Shown: positions 9,166-18,216 of the stretch, piece after piece
How the letters are laid out: each line of letters begins with the position of its first letter
Numbering within the stretch: position 1 is the stretch's first letter
Origin: UA16 sp002292325
Lineage (GTDB): Bacteria > Bacteroidota > Bacteroidia > Flavobacteriales_D > Sanyastnellaceae
Reading direction: 5' to 3'
Assembly: GCA_943788645.1 (NCBI GenBank)
Contig: CALSRC010000001.1
Coordinates: forward strand, 434,001 to 498,000
Length of the DNA stretch: 64,000 nt
The notes under the pieces: generated by a model
What the model saw: the letters and a program-made list of their open reading frames with translations, nothing else
Told to the model about the DNA's origin: nothing
Databases searched by the model: none
Translations under genes and position numbers: made by a program

Positions 9166-10604
9166 TAAGATCGGATGATTTTATGGGTTTGCTGGCGCTG
9201 ACCATCGATCAAATTCATCACATACACACCAGGCTCCAGTCCGGTCAAGTCGAGTGTCCACGTTCCATTGGTTCCTGAACGTTGTGCTTTGTGGACGCAT
9301 TTGCCCGCAACATCAAAAATTTGAACTACCTGAAGATCGGTGGATTGAAAGCCTGTCATTGACAGTTGCCCGCCACTGATCGGGTTGGGGAATAAAGTCA
9401 ATGGAACAGCGAATGACTCGCTGATGCCGGTGTTGATCTCATTGACGAGAAATCTTTTATTCAAATTGGTCCAGTTGCCGTTGTTGTTGACTGCGAAAAT
9501 GGTGTTGATGTTCACGCCATCAGAATTAAATGTACTGATGTCGCATTCAATGGCCCCTCCGTTTCCTATTAAGTCATAGACGTCAAAGGAGTAGCAACCC
9601 ATATCGTTTAAGTTCACCCACCAGTCGTACTCCGTTTGGTTTTCCGTCATGTCTCCGAACTCGATGCCTGCCACTTCATCGCCCGCAGCATCGGTGATGG
9701 CCCATCGGTTGTCACCTGGCATGTTATCCGTTGTGAATCGAACGCGAACCAATGAAGTTGCGATTTCCGAAGTCAAGTTCATGGTTTCCGTTACACTGTT
9801 GTTACCGACATAGTCATCTTCAGAAGTGACTTCGATGAAAAACATGGAAGTCGAAGGGAAAACCGCTTCCCCTAGATCAACGGTTTCCATCTCATACGTT
9901 TCCAAGTTCCCGGTCCAATCATAACTAACAAGTTCGACTCCTGAGAGAGTAGAAGCTGTGAGTGTGAATGAGGTGAGAGGTTCTGTGCCCTGATTCATCA
10001 CCTTGACAGCCAGAGGCGTGGGGGTTTCGGGACATGTTCGATTGGGGCCTAAGTATTCCAGAATGCTGACGTCATTGGGCGTCGATGCAGGAGCACAATC
10101 TCCCGATTGAAAGAAGCCCACGTGTCCAGCGACTGTCGCCTGACCGGTTTGGTGCAAAATTCGGTTTGGGCAGACGGTAAAGATGGTGGGGTAGTATGCA
10201 CAATTGTACAAACTGAAAATATTTCCTCCGTTGTCTGCAATGGGGTATTCAACACCGGCAGTCCAATCACCCGCCGTGGCCGTTCCAGTTCCGTGTAAAT
10301 CGTCATCGGTCGTTGAATCATCCGATTCGATGAATAAGATGCGCACTTCATTCGTGCCATCGGGACCATGTGCTTCATAGATTTCTTCAAAAACACCGCT
10401 CGTGTGATAATTCCAACACGGGCCGCACCACGTGGCAGAAAAGTCGATGATCACGGCATATCCCGAATCCAGGTAGCTATACAAATTGTGCTCAATGCCT
10501 TCGATATCGGTAATGGTGAAATCAGGGGCCACGCTTCCATTGGGCAGTTGGCTCGAGCCCAAAAAAGGCAGGGCTAAGAGCATCAGAGTCAGGAGATGTT
10601 TCAT
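9165..10604 (-). CDS. T9SS-exported thioredoxin-domain protein
   Basis: A 479-residue secreted protein. Signal peptide about 1-18, then a thioredoxin/TlpA-like domain beginning SVAPDFTITDIEG with the redox motif DFSATWCGPCWNYH, a long beta-rich middle region (about 180-390), and a C-terminal type A sorting domain of about 75 residues beginning LFPNPISGGQLS and ending VYVMNLIDGQRQQTHKIIRS. The CGPC motif shows a potentially active disulfide centre; the C-terminal domain predicts T9SS export and attachment to the cell surface. It is a close paralogue of the next gene upstream, with the same order of domains and long shared phrases around CGPCW, YHTSGVFEE and ESDDSTT. It leads the operon that continues into the Omp28-like and barrel genes. 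Confidence 0.85.
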   Translation of the reverse strand: MKHLLTLMLLALPFLGSSQLPNGSVAPDFTITDIEGIEHNLYSYLDSGYAVIIDFSATWCGPCWNYHTSGVFEEIYEAHGPDGTNEVRILFIESDDSTTDDDLHGTGTATAGDWTAGVEYPIADNGGNIFSLYNCAYYPTIFTVCPNRILHQTGQATVAGHVGFFQSGDCAPASTPNDVSILEYLGPNRTCPETPTPLAVKVMNQGTEPLTSFTLTASTLSGVELVSYDWTGNLETYEMETVDLGEAVFPSTSMFFIEVTSEDDYVGNNSVTETMNLTSEIATSLVRVRFTTDNMPGDNRWAITDAAGDEVAGIEFGDMTENQTEYDWWVNLNDMGCYSFDVYDLIGNGGAIECDISTFNSDGVNINTIFAVNNNGNWTNLNKRFLVNEINTGISESFAVPLTLFPNPISGGQLSMTGFQSTDLQVVQIFDVAGKCVHKAQRSGTNGTWTLDLTGLEPGVYVMNLIDGQRQQTHKIIRS

Positions 10605-10643
10605 TCGGAAAGGTTTAGACTGTGAATATGCACCTTTTTAAAC

Positions 10644-10680
10644 GAAAAATCCGCACGACCCAGAAGGGCAGTGCGGATTT
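10644..10680 (-). terminator. Intrinsic terminator between the two thioredoxin genes
   Basis: Perfect 10-base inverted repeat (AAATCCGCAC, 10647-10656, with GTGCGGATTT, 10671-10680) and a 14-base loop. Read on the minus strand, the stem ends in a run of five T. It lies just after the stop of the gene at 10707-12182 and before the start of the gene at 10604, so the paralogues should be separate transcription units. Confidence 0.8.
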
Positions 10681-10706
10681 ATTATCGTGGATTCGCTAAG
10701 CGAGAC

Positions 10707-12182
10707 TTACTTCAAAGTCACACGCATGGTGGTTGTTTGGCCACCCGCGTTTAATGTTACCAAGTAAACTCCAGCAGTTACACCGTTGAAGTCCAACACG
10801 TGGTTGTGTTCACCGGCAGGCAACGTGCCCAAGTTGTCATTGATGATTTGCTCTCCTACGAGGTTGTATGCAACAAGCGTCGCGGCACCAGCCTGAGCTG
10901 TGCTGAACTGCAAGTTGGTTTGATTCGCGAAGGGATTCGGGAAGACTCGCGTCACGTCACTCAATGTTTGCTCTTCAACACCAACAGTCATGGTTGAAAC
11001 ACTCATGCCAGCTGCTTCTGATTCGTAGTTGTATGAACCGTCGTAATCATAAATCGTTGACACGTAAACGATGTCGTCGTTGTAGGTCTTCACTGTGCAA
11101 TAGCCATCAATAGATCCCCATTGTGAGCCTGAGATACCATCGCCGTAAGCATCAGAAATTTCGAACGTGTAGCATCCTGTGGAAGGTGCACTGACCCACC
11201 ATTCGATGACATCTCCTTCATTTCCCGCAACGGAACCTTCTTCTACAGATTCGATGACGTTGCCCATGTCGTCTGAGATGGACCAGCCAATCTCTTGTGG
11301 CCAGTTATCCGTCATGATTTCGACGTGAATCAAGGAAGTTCCTTCAGTCGCCAACGCAACAGCTCCTTCAGAACCGTTGTTGACATCATTGTCATCTGAT
11401 GAAGTGATTTCGATGGTGAATTCGGTGTCCGCATCAAAAGACGCGGTTCCAAGTTCAACATTCGTGATTCCATAGGTCTCCAAATCACCGCTCCAGTCAT
11501 ACGAAAGGATGGAGCTTCCTCCAACCATGACGTCGATGGTAGCGTACTGCAGATTGGTTACACCCAAGTTCATCATGTCAACGGACATGTTTACGGGCTC
11601 ACCTGGGCAAGCAGTTGTTCCACCGGTGTAGTTCAACAAAGCTGGATCGTTCGCGAGTGTAGCCGCTGCACAATCGTTCGCTTGGAAGATAGCGGCATGC
11701 TCGGCAGTACCAACTTGTCCTGATTCCGTCAGAATGCGATTTGGGCAAACCGTGTAAATCGTAGGGTAATACGCTCCATTGTAAGAATCGAAGATGTCTC
11801 CGCCATTGTCGATGATGGTATACTCTGTACCGGTTACCCAGTCACCTTGCGTAGCCGTACCTGTTCCGTTGAGATCGGCATCGGTTGTTGAGTCGTCGGA
11901 TTCAATGTAGAAGATGTGCAACTCATCTGTTCCGTCAGGGCCGTAGGTATTGTGTAATTCTTCAAAAACACCGCTGGTGTGGTAGCTCCAGCATGGTCCG
12001 CACCAAGTTGCGGAGAAATCAAGGATAACCTTCTTTCCTTCGTCTAGGAGGTCGTAAAGGTTGTGCTCAACGCCATTGATGTCTGTGGCGGTGAAGTCTG
12101 GGGCGATGCTACCATCTGGTAACTGCGCGAAAGATGCTGTCCCCAACATGAGGGCGGCAAGCAAGGCGTAAAAGTGCTTCAT
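10707..12182 (-). CDS. T9SS-exported thioredoxin-domain protein (paralogue)
   Basis: A 491-residue secreted protein with the same layout as the gene downstream. It has a signal peptide ending ASFAQ, a thioredoxin domain starting SIAPDFTATDING with FSATWCGPCWSYH, a beta-rich central region with acidic, calcium-like loops (EITSSDDNDVNN, ISDAYGDGISG), and a type A sorting domain beginning VFPNPFANQTNLQFS and ending TTTMRVTLK. The two genes look like a tandem duplication that diverged mainly in the central region. It should be exported by the T9SS and anchored at the surface or released; the CGPC pair suggests disulfide chemistry outside the outer membrane. It ends at a strong intrinsic terminator, and a TATTTTTG box precedes it. 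Confidence 0.85.
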   Translation of the reverse strand: MKHFYALLAALMLGTASFAQLPDGSIAPDFTATDINGVEHNLYDLLDEGKKVILDFSATWCGPCWSYHTSGVFEELHNTYGPDGTDELHIFYIESDDSTTDADLNGTGTATQGDWVTGTEYTIIDNGGDIFDSYNGAYYPTIYTVCPNRILTESGQVGTAEHAAIFQANDCAAATLANDPALLNYTGGTTACPGEPVNMSVDMMNLGVTNLQYATIDVMVGGSSILSYDWSGDLETYGITNVELGTASFDADTEFTIEITSSDDNDVNNGSEGAVALATEGTSLIHVEIMTDNWPQEIGWSISDDMGNVIESVEEGSVAGNEGDVIEWWVSAPSTGCYTFEISDAYGDGISGSQWGSIDGYCTVKTYNDDIVYVSTIYDYDGSYNYESEAAGMSVSTMTVGVEEQTLSDVTRVFPNPFANQTNLQFSTAQAGAATLVAYNLVGEQIINDNLGTLPAGEHNHVLDFNGVTAGVYLVTLNAGGQTTTMRVTLK

Positions 12183-12221
12183 GTTCGTACGAATTGGTTG
12201 ATTTAAATTTCTATGTTACGT

Positions 12222-12229
12222 CAAAAATA
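12222..12229 (-). promoter_or_regulatory. Candidate TAnnTTTG promoter box
   Basis: Read on the minus strand the bases are TATTTTTG, an exact match to the Bacteroidota -7 element TAnnTTTG, 39 bases before the ATG of the thioredoxin gene that starts at 12182. I see no convincing TTG at the -33 position, which keeps confidence modest. Confidence 0.4.
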
Positions 12230-12249
12230 AGGCATTGACTGTAAAGTCA

Positions 12250-13935
12250 TCAGAAACTCGATGAGAAATTGATCTCAAATCCATTGGACGCAGGAACTGC
12301 GCGGCAAACTCCGCCGATACAAAAGATGCCTTCCCTTCGTTTTCCGTACCCAATAGACAGCCGGTGAGGTCCATCGATGCGACCCACTGCACCATATAAA
12401 TAGTGCACGCGAGCATCCGGATCGGGGTTTCCAAAATTGTATTGATCAATCACGCTCGCAAACCAGTGTGGGCTCCACGTGTATTCGGCCAGAACGGTGC
12501 CCCAATCGCCTTTGTCTTGGTCAGTAAAAAGGGCTTGGAATTCGGTTCGAAGACTCTGACGTTTTCGGGTTTTGACTTGCGTCTCCAGAACATGAATATC
12601 GGCGTAAACGATTCCTTTGAATGTCGTGGTCACTGGGGTGGCGAGGGTATTAAACTCGAGGTTATAAAACGTGTATTTCCACTTGAAATTTTTCGATTCT
12701 TTGCGACTGATTTGGATGTTGAAATCACGAACGAACTTGCTCGGCCCAAATCTCCACGAATTGCGTTCATATCCATAGACCACCCCCTCGACTCCAGCAA
12801 GTTGCGTGGTGTCAAGTCCGTTTGCTGCGGCAAAGTTTGCGCTGAGTTTGGTTCCGTACTTGCCTCCCAACTTCGTCCCTTTGGGAATGGAATAGAAGAT
12901 TTCTGCGCTGGCACTCGATTCACCGGAAATTACCGTGGCATAAGGGTAAAGGGTGGCAGCTAGGTTGTACGTGTGCTGTTGCGTGATCGCAGGGATGTAA
13001 TTGATGGGCAGGTCAAACAGCAAGACATCGCGGTCAGAGCGAAAACTCATGTTGTCTACCGTTTTGGCCGAAAGGCTGATGCCTAGGCCCCGTTGGGTGT
13101 AGCCAAGGTTGAATAGAAGAGCCTCCCCATTGCGGTAGGTGTAACCGTTATCCGCATTGGGGTCGTTGATTTTCCCAGCATATTCAATGCCAGCGGTCCA
13201 GCCATTGCGCATCGCATCAATGCGATAAGACCAAGCTCCGATATTTTCGGGGAGTTCCAGCAATAAGGAGTCTTTAGCGATGGTCCCTCCTGTTTGAAAT
13301 TTGCTCACGAAACTTCCGCCGAGCATGATTTTTGTCTTCCAATCTAGACCGCCTTTGGATTCCAAAAGGCTATTTAAATCGAGTGTGCCATCGACTGCTC
13401 GGACTGTTCCTGGCCCATTGATGAGGCGGCTATCAAAATCAAGGCGCTGCCTTCCATACAAGGCTTTGACTTCAATCCCATTGACAGGACGTAAAATCAA
13501 CCTTACCCCGTCCAAGGCATTGTCTATGCCAAGTGCACGTTCTTCGTAAGACCGCAGCACGATGCCACTTCCAAATTGCTCATAGAAATTTCCAACCGTA
13601 AAATCCACCTTTCCCGTTGGGTCAGCGTAGCGGGCGTAGCGGTATCCAATGCCGCTGCCTTTGAATCGACCAGGGAATCCCAAGACCGCACTGAGATACG
13701 ATTCATAGCGCATACCAGCACTGAACCCTCCTTGATTGTAAATGAGGTTTCCGTAAGCATTGAACCCCGTTTTTTCAGGGGGCACAATGGCACCAATTAC
13801 CGGGTCTTCACTGTAAGATTGCCAGAGCATTTGGACATTGCCTGTGACGGAGCCAGTGCTTTGTTCTTCCGATTGCCCATATGCGACCGCGCTGACCACG
13901 CCGATGGAGGCCGCTAGAAGAAAAACTCGTTTCAT
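12250..13935 (-). CDS. DUF6029-like outer-membrane beta-barrel protein
   Basis: A 561-residue protein with a signal peptide (FLLAASIGVVSAVAYGQ) and a body of alternating amphipathic strands rich in Tyr, Gly and Phe: YGNLIYNQGGFSAGMRYESYL, GSGIGYRYARYAD, VDFTVGNFYEQFGSGIVLRSYEERALG, EVKALYGRQRLDF. It ends GFEINFSSSF, a terminal aromatic typical of a barrel. The strand content and the GNFYEQFGSGI...RALGIDNALDG region fit the DUF6029 family, whose members are Bacteroidota outer-membrane proteins of unknown function. It overlaps the upstream TlpA-like gene by four bases, so the pair is translationally coupled. A porin-like or surface-assembly role is only inference. Confidence 0.68.
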   Translation of the reverse strand: MKRVFLLAASIGVVSAVAYGQSEEQSTGSVTGNVQMLWQSYSEDPVIGAIVPPEKTGFNAYGNLIYNQGGFSAGMRYESYLSAVLGFPGRFKGSGIGYRYARYADPTGKVDFTVGNFYEQFGSGIVLRSYEERALGIDNALDGVRLILRPVNGIEVKALYGRQRLDFDSRLINGPGTVRAVDGTLDLNSLLESKGGLDWKTKIMLGGSFVSKFQTGGTIAKDSLLLELPENIGAWSYRIDAMRNGWTAGIEYAGKINDPNADNGYTYRNGEALLFNLGYTQRGLGISLSAKTVDNMSFRSDRDVLLFDLPINYIPAITQQHTYNLAATLYPYATVISGESSASAEIFYSIPKGTKLGGKYGTKLSANFAAANGLDTTQLAGVEGVVYGYERNSWRFGPSKFVRDFNIQISRKESKNFKWKYTFYNLEFNTLATPVTTTFKGIVYADIHVLETQVKTRKRQSLRTEFQALFTDQDKGDWGTVLAEYTWSPHWFASVIDQYNFGNPDPDARVHYLYGAVGRIDGPHRLSIGYGKRREGIFCIGGVCRAVPASNGFEINFSSSF

Positions 13936-14429
13936 TCCGCGAGTTTCAAGAGTTGCTCATACACTTCTTCTTCGTCTCCATCTGAGTAGTTATTGTGCTG
14001 CCAGACCACCTCACCATCGCCGTTCACCAAAAATGTGTGTGGCACATTGACGACTTGCATCGCGCGTGCAAAATCTTTATTGGGATCCAGCAAAACGTCG
14101 TAATCCCACAGCACGCTATTGACATAGGGCGCCACCCGGCGAATGCTGCGCTGATCATCGATGCTTACTGCAACAATGTTGACACCAGTTTCATCCTGCC
14201 AATCTTCATAGAGCTCCGCATAATTATTCAATTCCCGCTTGCATGGGCTGCACCATGTTGCCCAAAAGCAAATCAAGGTCGGCTGCCCTTCAGTCAATAG
14301 TTGGCGTGTGTTAATGGACTCGCCATCGAGGTTCTTGAGCTGAACACCCGGCAGGGCTTGGGCGAAAACCCCAGAACAAAACATGCCGAGGCATGCGATG
14401 ATTGCGGCATTTTTGATTGCAATGGTCAT
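13932..14429 (-). CDS. TlpA-like periplasmic thioredoxin
   Basis: A 165-residue exported thiol-disulfide protein: signal peptide about 1-24 (ending GVFAQ), then a thioredoxin fold with CFWATWCSPCKREL as the CxxC centre, VAVSIDDQRS as the following strand, and the cis-proline loop VVNVPHTFLV. This is the TlpA/ResA group, which usually keeps periplasmic client cysteines reduced, for example during cytochrome c maturation or for a dedicated partner. The four-base overlap with the DUF6029-like barrel gene suggests that barrel, or a related envelope protein, may be the client; this is inference. The gene is divergent from the small T9SS cargo gene across 108 bases. Confidence 0.85.
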   Translation of the reverse strand: MTIAIKNAAIIACLGMFCSGVFAQALPGVQLKNLDGESINTRQLLTEGQPTLICFWATWCSPCKRELNNYAELYEDWQDETGVNIVAVSIDDQRSIRRVAPYVNSVLWDYDVLLDPNKDFARAMQVVNVPHTFLVNGDGEVVWQHNNYSDGDEEEVYEQLLKLAE

Positions 14430-14537
14430 GAGAAAAGGTCTTGTTTCAGGTTTCGTTGGACAAATTAAGATGAATCAGATGAAAGCTTGTCGTTTTGTGG
14501 TTACAAATTCCACGCCAATCGAGGTATCTTCGGCGCC

Positions 14538-15308
14538 ATGAATCGGAATAACATGCCTTTTATTTTTGCTTTCTTGGGGATCGCATTAACCGCTGGAGTG
14601 GCGTTTGCTCAACCCACGTTGGTGGATCCCATCGAAGTGTTTGAAGGATCGCTGGACGATCCAGAGACCGAAGAAATTGCGCTGCACTGGGACGTTACAA
14701 ATCTGACGAATGATACGATGAACCTAATGGTAACACGGTCCATTGTCCAACTCGTAAGTCCTTACAACTTGCCCTATAATCCAGATAACCCGGGGGCATA
14801 CGATCGCTTTTGCTGGGGTCCGTTGTGCTACGATTACGGAACCACAAGCTCATTTTCAACGGCAGGGTTCATGGTACAGTTGGCGCCCAACGAAACGGAC
14901 ACGACGTTCATCATCGATTATTATCCGGCAGGAGTGGCGGGAGTGACAGCGTTTGATTACTGCTTTCATCCAGCGGATGATATTGCTGCGGGAACGTGTC
15001 AGCAGGTAATTTTTTGCTTGGATGCAGATAACTGTGCCTTGAATATGACGGAGACTTCGGTTGAGGCGTCTCCGGTTTTTCCTCAGCCGGTGACGGGCAT
15101 CTCGTCTTTTCCATATCATTTGAACGGAGCGTCTAGCGCGATGTTGACGATCCACAATGCGAGTGGTCAATTGATCGAGCAAGAAAAGTTGCGGGCACAA
15201 CATGGTATCGTATACATTGACGCGGCTCAATACACCGCAGGAGTTTACATATTGACGATAGCCGCGCCAGATGGAGCATTTGCGTCGGAACGTTTTTTGG
15301 TGAGATAA
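14538..15308 (+). CDS. Small secreted protein with T9SS sorting domain
   Basis: A 256-residue exported protein. The ATG at 14538 gives MNRNNMPFIFAFLGIALTA..., a clean signal peptide cleaved near VAFAQ; the frame is open upstream but without a signal. Residues about 25-165 form a beta-rich domain with four cysteines or more (FCWGPLCYDYG, FDYCFHPADD, CQQVIFCLDADNCA), suggesting disulfides. The last about 75 residues are a type A sorting domain with FPQPVTGISSFPYHL, LTIHNASGQLIEQEKL and YTAGVYILTIAA. Export by the T9SS is expected. The function of the globular domain is not recognised. The opposite strand holds the TlpA-like gene, so the shared 108-base gap should hold both promoters. Confidence 0.75.
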   Translation: MNRNNMPFIFAFLGIALTAGVAFAQPTLVDPIEVFEGSLDDPETEEIALHWDVTNLTNDTMNLMVTRSIVQLVSPYNLPYNPDNPGAYDRFCWGPLCYDYGTTSSFSTAGFMVQLAPNETDTTFIIDYYPAGVAGVTAFDYCFHPADDIAAGTCQQVIFCLDADNCALNMTETSVEASPVFPQPVTGISSFPYHLNGASSAMLTIHNASGQLIEQEKLRAQHGIVYIDAAQYTAGVYILTIAAPDGAFASERFLVR

Positions 15309-15349
15309 CGCGCGTTGCTGCAGAAAGCGCGGAAAGAAGAGCGATAGCG

Positions 15350-17623
15350 ATGAACTCATCGAGCAAAAAAGCGGCTTTGGATTACCACAGCCAGGGAAGG
15401 AAGGGAAAAATTGAAGTTATTCCAACCAAACCCTACAGTTCTCAGAAGGATCTTGCATTGGCCTATAGTCCAGGCGTGGCGGAGCCTTGCTTACGCATTG
15501 CAGAACGAAAGGAAGACGTCTACAAATACACGGCCAAAGGCAACCTCGTCGCTGTTATCACGAACGGTACTGCCGTGTTGGGATTGGGTGACATCGGGCC
15601 CGAAGCGAGCAAACCTGTTATGGAGGGCAAGGGGGTGTTGTTCAAGGTGTTTGCCGACATCGATGTGTTTGACATTGAGGTGGATGCCACGGATGCAGAG
15701 GCATTCATTGCGACCGTCAAGGCCATTGCTCCGACGTTTGGGGGAATCAACCTCGAAGACATCAAGGCACCTGAGGCGTTTGAAATAGAGCGTCGTCTCA
15801 AAGCGGAGCTGGATATCCCGGTTATGCATGATGACCAGCATGGAACGGCCATTATTTCCTCGGCAGCGCTGCTGAATGCATTGGAGTTGGCCAACAAGTC
15901 CATTGATCAAGTGCGCATTGTGGTGAGTGGCGCCGGAGCTGCTGCAATGAGTTGTTTGGACTTGTATGAGCAGCTTGGAATGTCCATTGGTCAGGTGGAT
16001 GTGTTTGATAGCAAAGGCCATGTGAACACGGCACGCGAGGGCTTGGATGCATCGAAGCAGAAATATGCGACAGACCGGCGTTACGCTGGACTATCCGAAG
16101 CGATGGAAGGCGCGGATGTGTTTTTAGGATTGAGCAAAGGAGGTTTGGTGAAAGCTGAGATGGTCAAGAGCATGGCAGAAAACGCCATCGTTTTTGCCCT
16201 GGCCAATCCCGATCCAGAAATCGGTTATGACGCCGCCATGGATGTTCGAGAGGACATTATCATGGCGACGGGTCGTTCGGACCACCCCAATCAAGTCAAT
16301 AACGTATTGGGCTTCCCTTTCATCTTTAGAGGAGCATTGGACGTACGAGCAAGTTCGATCAATGACGCCATGAAGCTTGCTGCTGTCCGCGCCATTGCGG
16401 AGCTGGCCAAAGAAAACGTGCCCGATGAGGTGTCTGAGGCATACGGAAATCAATCATTTGTTTTTGGCAAGGAGCTGATCATTCCAAAACCCCTTGATCC
16501 TCGGTTGATCACCTACGTCGCTCCCGCAGTTGCGAAAGCAGCGATGGAATCGGGCGTGGCACAGAAATCCATTACCGATTGGGAAGGGTATAAAAAGGAA
16601 TTGCTGGATCGAATCGGTTACGACACCGGCTTTTCCCGGACCATTGGAAATCGCGCGAAAAAATCTCCGAAACGTGTTGTCTTCGCAGAAGCGGATCATT
16701 ACCGGGTGTTGAAGGCTGCAGAACAGGCCTTGGAGGAGGGAATTGCTCAACCTATTTTATTGGGTCGTCGCTCGGTCATTGAAGGCTTGATTGAAGAACA
16801 CAGTCTGGAGCTAGAAGGGGTGGAAGTGATTAATCCTCGTGCGGATGAGGAGTATGAACGCCGTTGTCAATTTGGGGCAGAGTTTTTCCAGCTTCGCATG
16901 CGCCATGGGTTGACGGCACGCGAAGGCGAACGATTGATGCGTCAGCGAAATTATTTTGGAGCGATGCTGGTGCGCAGTGGTCAAGCAGACGCACTCATTT
17001 CCGGTTTAACACGCACGTATCCGAGTGTCATTCGCCCAGCGCTTCAGGTCATTGGAAAAGCGGATGGGGTAGATAAAGTAGCAGGCATGTACATCTTGGA
17101 AACCAAGCGTGGACCGATGTTTTTTGCAGACACGACCGTAAACTTGAATCCGACAGCGGAGGAGATTGTTTCCATTGCCGTATTGACCGCCAAAGCAGTT
17201 CGCAATTTGCGCATTGTTCCTCGCATCGCCCTATTGAGTTATTCCAACTTTGGTTCGGCTGAAGGAGTGGATGCAGCAAAAATGGCCGAAGCGGCGCGGA
17301 TTTTAAAAGAGCGCCACCCGGACTTGATTGTTGACGGAGAGATTCAAGCTAATTTTGCACTCAACGATGAACTGTTGGCAGAGTCCTTCCCTTTTTCAAG
17401 CCTCCACAATAAGCGAGTTAACACCCTTATTTTTCCGAGTTTGGCTGCAGGCAATATTTCGTACAAATTGCTCCAAGAAATGGCAGGCATTGAGGTTCAA
17501 GGACCTGTTCTTTTGGGAATGCGTCAGTCGTTCCACATACTTCAAATGGGCTCGTCTGTCCGAGAAATACACGATATGGTAAGATTGGCCGTTGTGGATG
17601 CACAAATAAAGGACCGCGGATGA
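15350..17623 (+). CDS. maeB: NADP-dependent malic enzyme, fused to phosphotransacetylase-like domain
   Basis: A 757-residue MaeB-type malic enzyme that decarboxylates malate to pyruvate, producing NADPH. The N-terminal malic domain has YSPGVAEPC and the conserved MHDDQHGTA; the Rossmann domain starts RIVVSGAGAAAMSCL; the region from about residue 430 (RVVFAEADHYRVLKAAEQAL) to the end is the phosphotransacetylase-like domain that in MaeB acts as an acetyl-CoA-sensing regulatory part rather than as an active transacetylase. Length and order are typical. It overlaps ruvA by four bases (ATGA) and so leads the maeB-ruvA-sprA run. A cytosolic role linking the citric acid cycle to NADPH supply is well supported. 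Confidence 0.95.
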   Translation: MNSSSKKAALDYHSQGRKGKIEVIPTKPYSSQKDLALAYSPGVAEPCLRIAERKEDVYKYTAKGNLVAVITNGTAVLGLGDIGPEASKPVMEGKGVLFKVFADIDVFDIEVDATDAEAFIATVKAIAPTFGGINLEDIKAPEAFEIERRLKAELDIPVMHDDQHGTAIISSAALLNALELANKSIDQVRIVVSGAGAAAMSCLDLYEQLGMSIGQVDVFDSKGHVNTAREGLDASKQKYATDRRYAGLSEAMEGADVFLGLSKGGLVKAEMVKSMAENAIVFALANPDPEIGYDAAMDVREDIIMATGRSDHPNQVNNVLGFPFIFRGALDVRASSINDAMKLAAVRAIAELAKENVPDEVSEAYGNQSFVFGKELIIPKPLDPRLITYVAPAVAKAAMESGVAQKSITDWEGYKKELLDRIGYDTGFSRTIGNRAKKSPKRVVFAEADHYRVLKAAEQALEEGIAQPILLGRRSVIEGLIEEHSLELEGVEVINPRADEEYERRCQFGAEFFQLRMRHGLTAREGERLMRQRNYFGAMLVRSGQADALISGLTRTYPSVIRPALQVIGKADGVDKVAGMYILETKRGPMFFADTTVNLNPTAEEIVSIAVLTAKAVRNLRIVPRIALLSYSNFGSAEGVDAAKMAEAARILKERHPDLIVDGEIQANFALNDELLAESFPFSSLHNKRVNTLIFPSLAAGNISYKLLQEMAGIEVQGPVLLGMRQSFHILQMGSSVREIHDMVRLAVVDAQIKDRG

Positions 17624-18216
17624 TTCATCACCTAAGAGGAAGATTGATTGAGAAGACCCCAACTTATGCGGTCGTTGAATGCGCTGGCGTAGGATACCAA
17701 GTGCACATTAGTCTGAACACCTACGAACAGCTCGGAAGTGATGAAAATGTATTCCTGAATACACACATGGTCGTGCGGGAAGATGCGCAATTGCTGTACG
17801 GATTTGCCCGACCTGAAGAGCGGGAATTATTCCTTTTATTGCTTGGCGTAAGTGGAGTTGGGGCGAACACGGCTAGGATGATTTTGAGCGCCATGAATGT
17901 AGAGGACGCAAGGCAAGCGATTCAATCTGGAGATGTGGATGCGATGAAGTCCGTAAAGGGCATTGGGGCAAAAACAGCGCAGCGAATTATCATCGATTTG
18001 CAGGATAAATTGGGAGCCTTGGATACAGGTGCAGCAGTCGTTTCGGGAGGAAGTGCAGCCCGAGGCAATAATCTCCGACAAGAGGCGTTATTAGCGCTCA
18101 CGACGCTTGGTTTCGACCGAGGCCGTTGTGAAAAAACACTGGACCAAGTTCTCAAGGAAACACCGGGCATGTCAACGGTAGAAGAATTGATTAAACACGC
18201 ATTGAAGCGACTATGA
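17620..18216 (+). CDS. ruvA: Holliday junction branch migration protein RuvA
   Basis: A 198-residue RuvA. The N-terminal OB-fold (MIHHLRGRLIEKTPTYAVVE) is followed by two helix-hairpin-helix motifs, LLGVSGVGANTARMIL and VKGIGAKTAQRIIIDL, and the C-terminal helical domain that contacts RuvB (about residues 150-198, LRQEALLALTTLGFDRGRCEKTL). RuvA tetramers bind four-way DNA junctions and load the RuvB motor. All three domains are intact. The gene overlaps maeB and sprA by four bases at each end, an arrangement that ties a DNA repair gene to a secretion gene and is frequent in Flavobacteriia. Confidence 0.96.
   Translation: MIHHLRGRLIEKTPTYAVVECAGVGYQVHISLNTYEQLGSDENVFLNTHMVVREDAQLLYGFARPEERELFLLLLGVSGVGANTARMILSAMNVEDARQAIQSGDVDAMKSVKGIGAKTAQRIIIDLQDKLGALDTGAAVVSGGSAARGNNLRQEALLALTTLGFDRGRCEKTLDQVLKETPGMSTVEELIKHALKRL

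Noticed and set aside
12236..12249. Small stem TGACT/AGTCA as a terminator of the DUF6029-like operon
   Set aside because: Only five base pairs with a four-base loop; the T-rich tract is eight bases away and looks like a promoter box.
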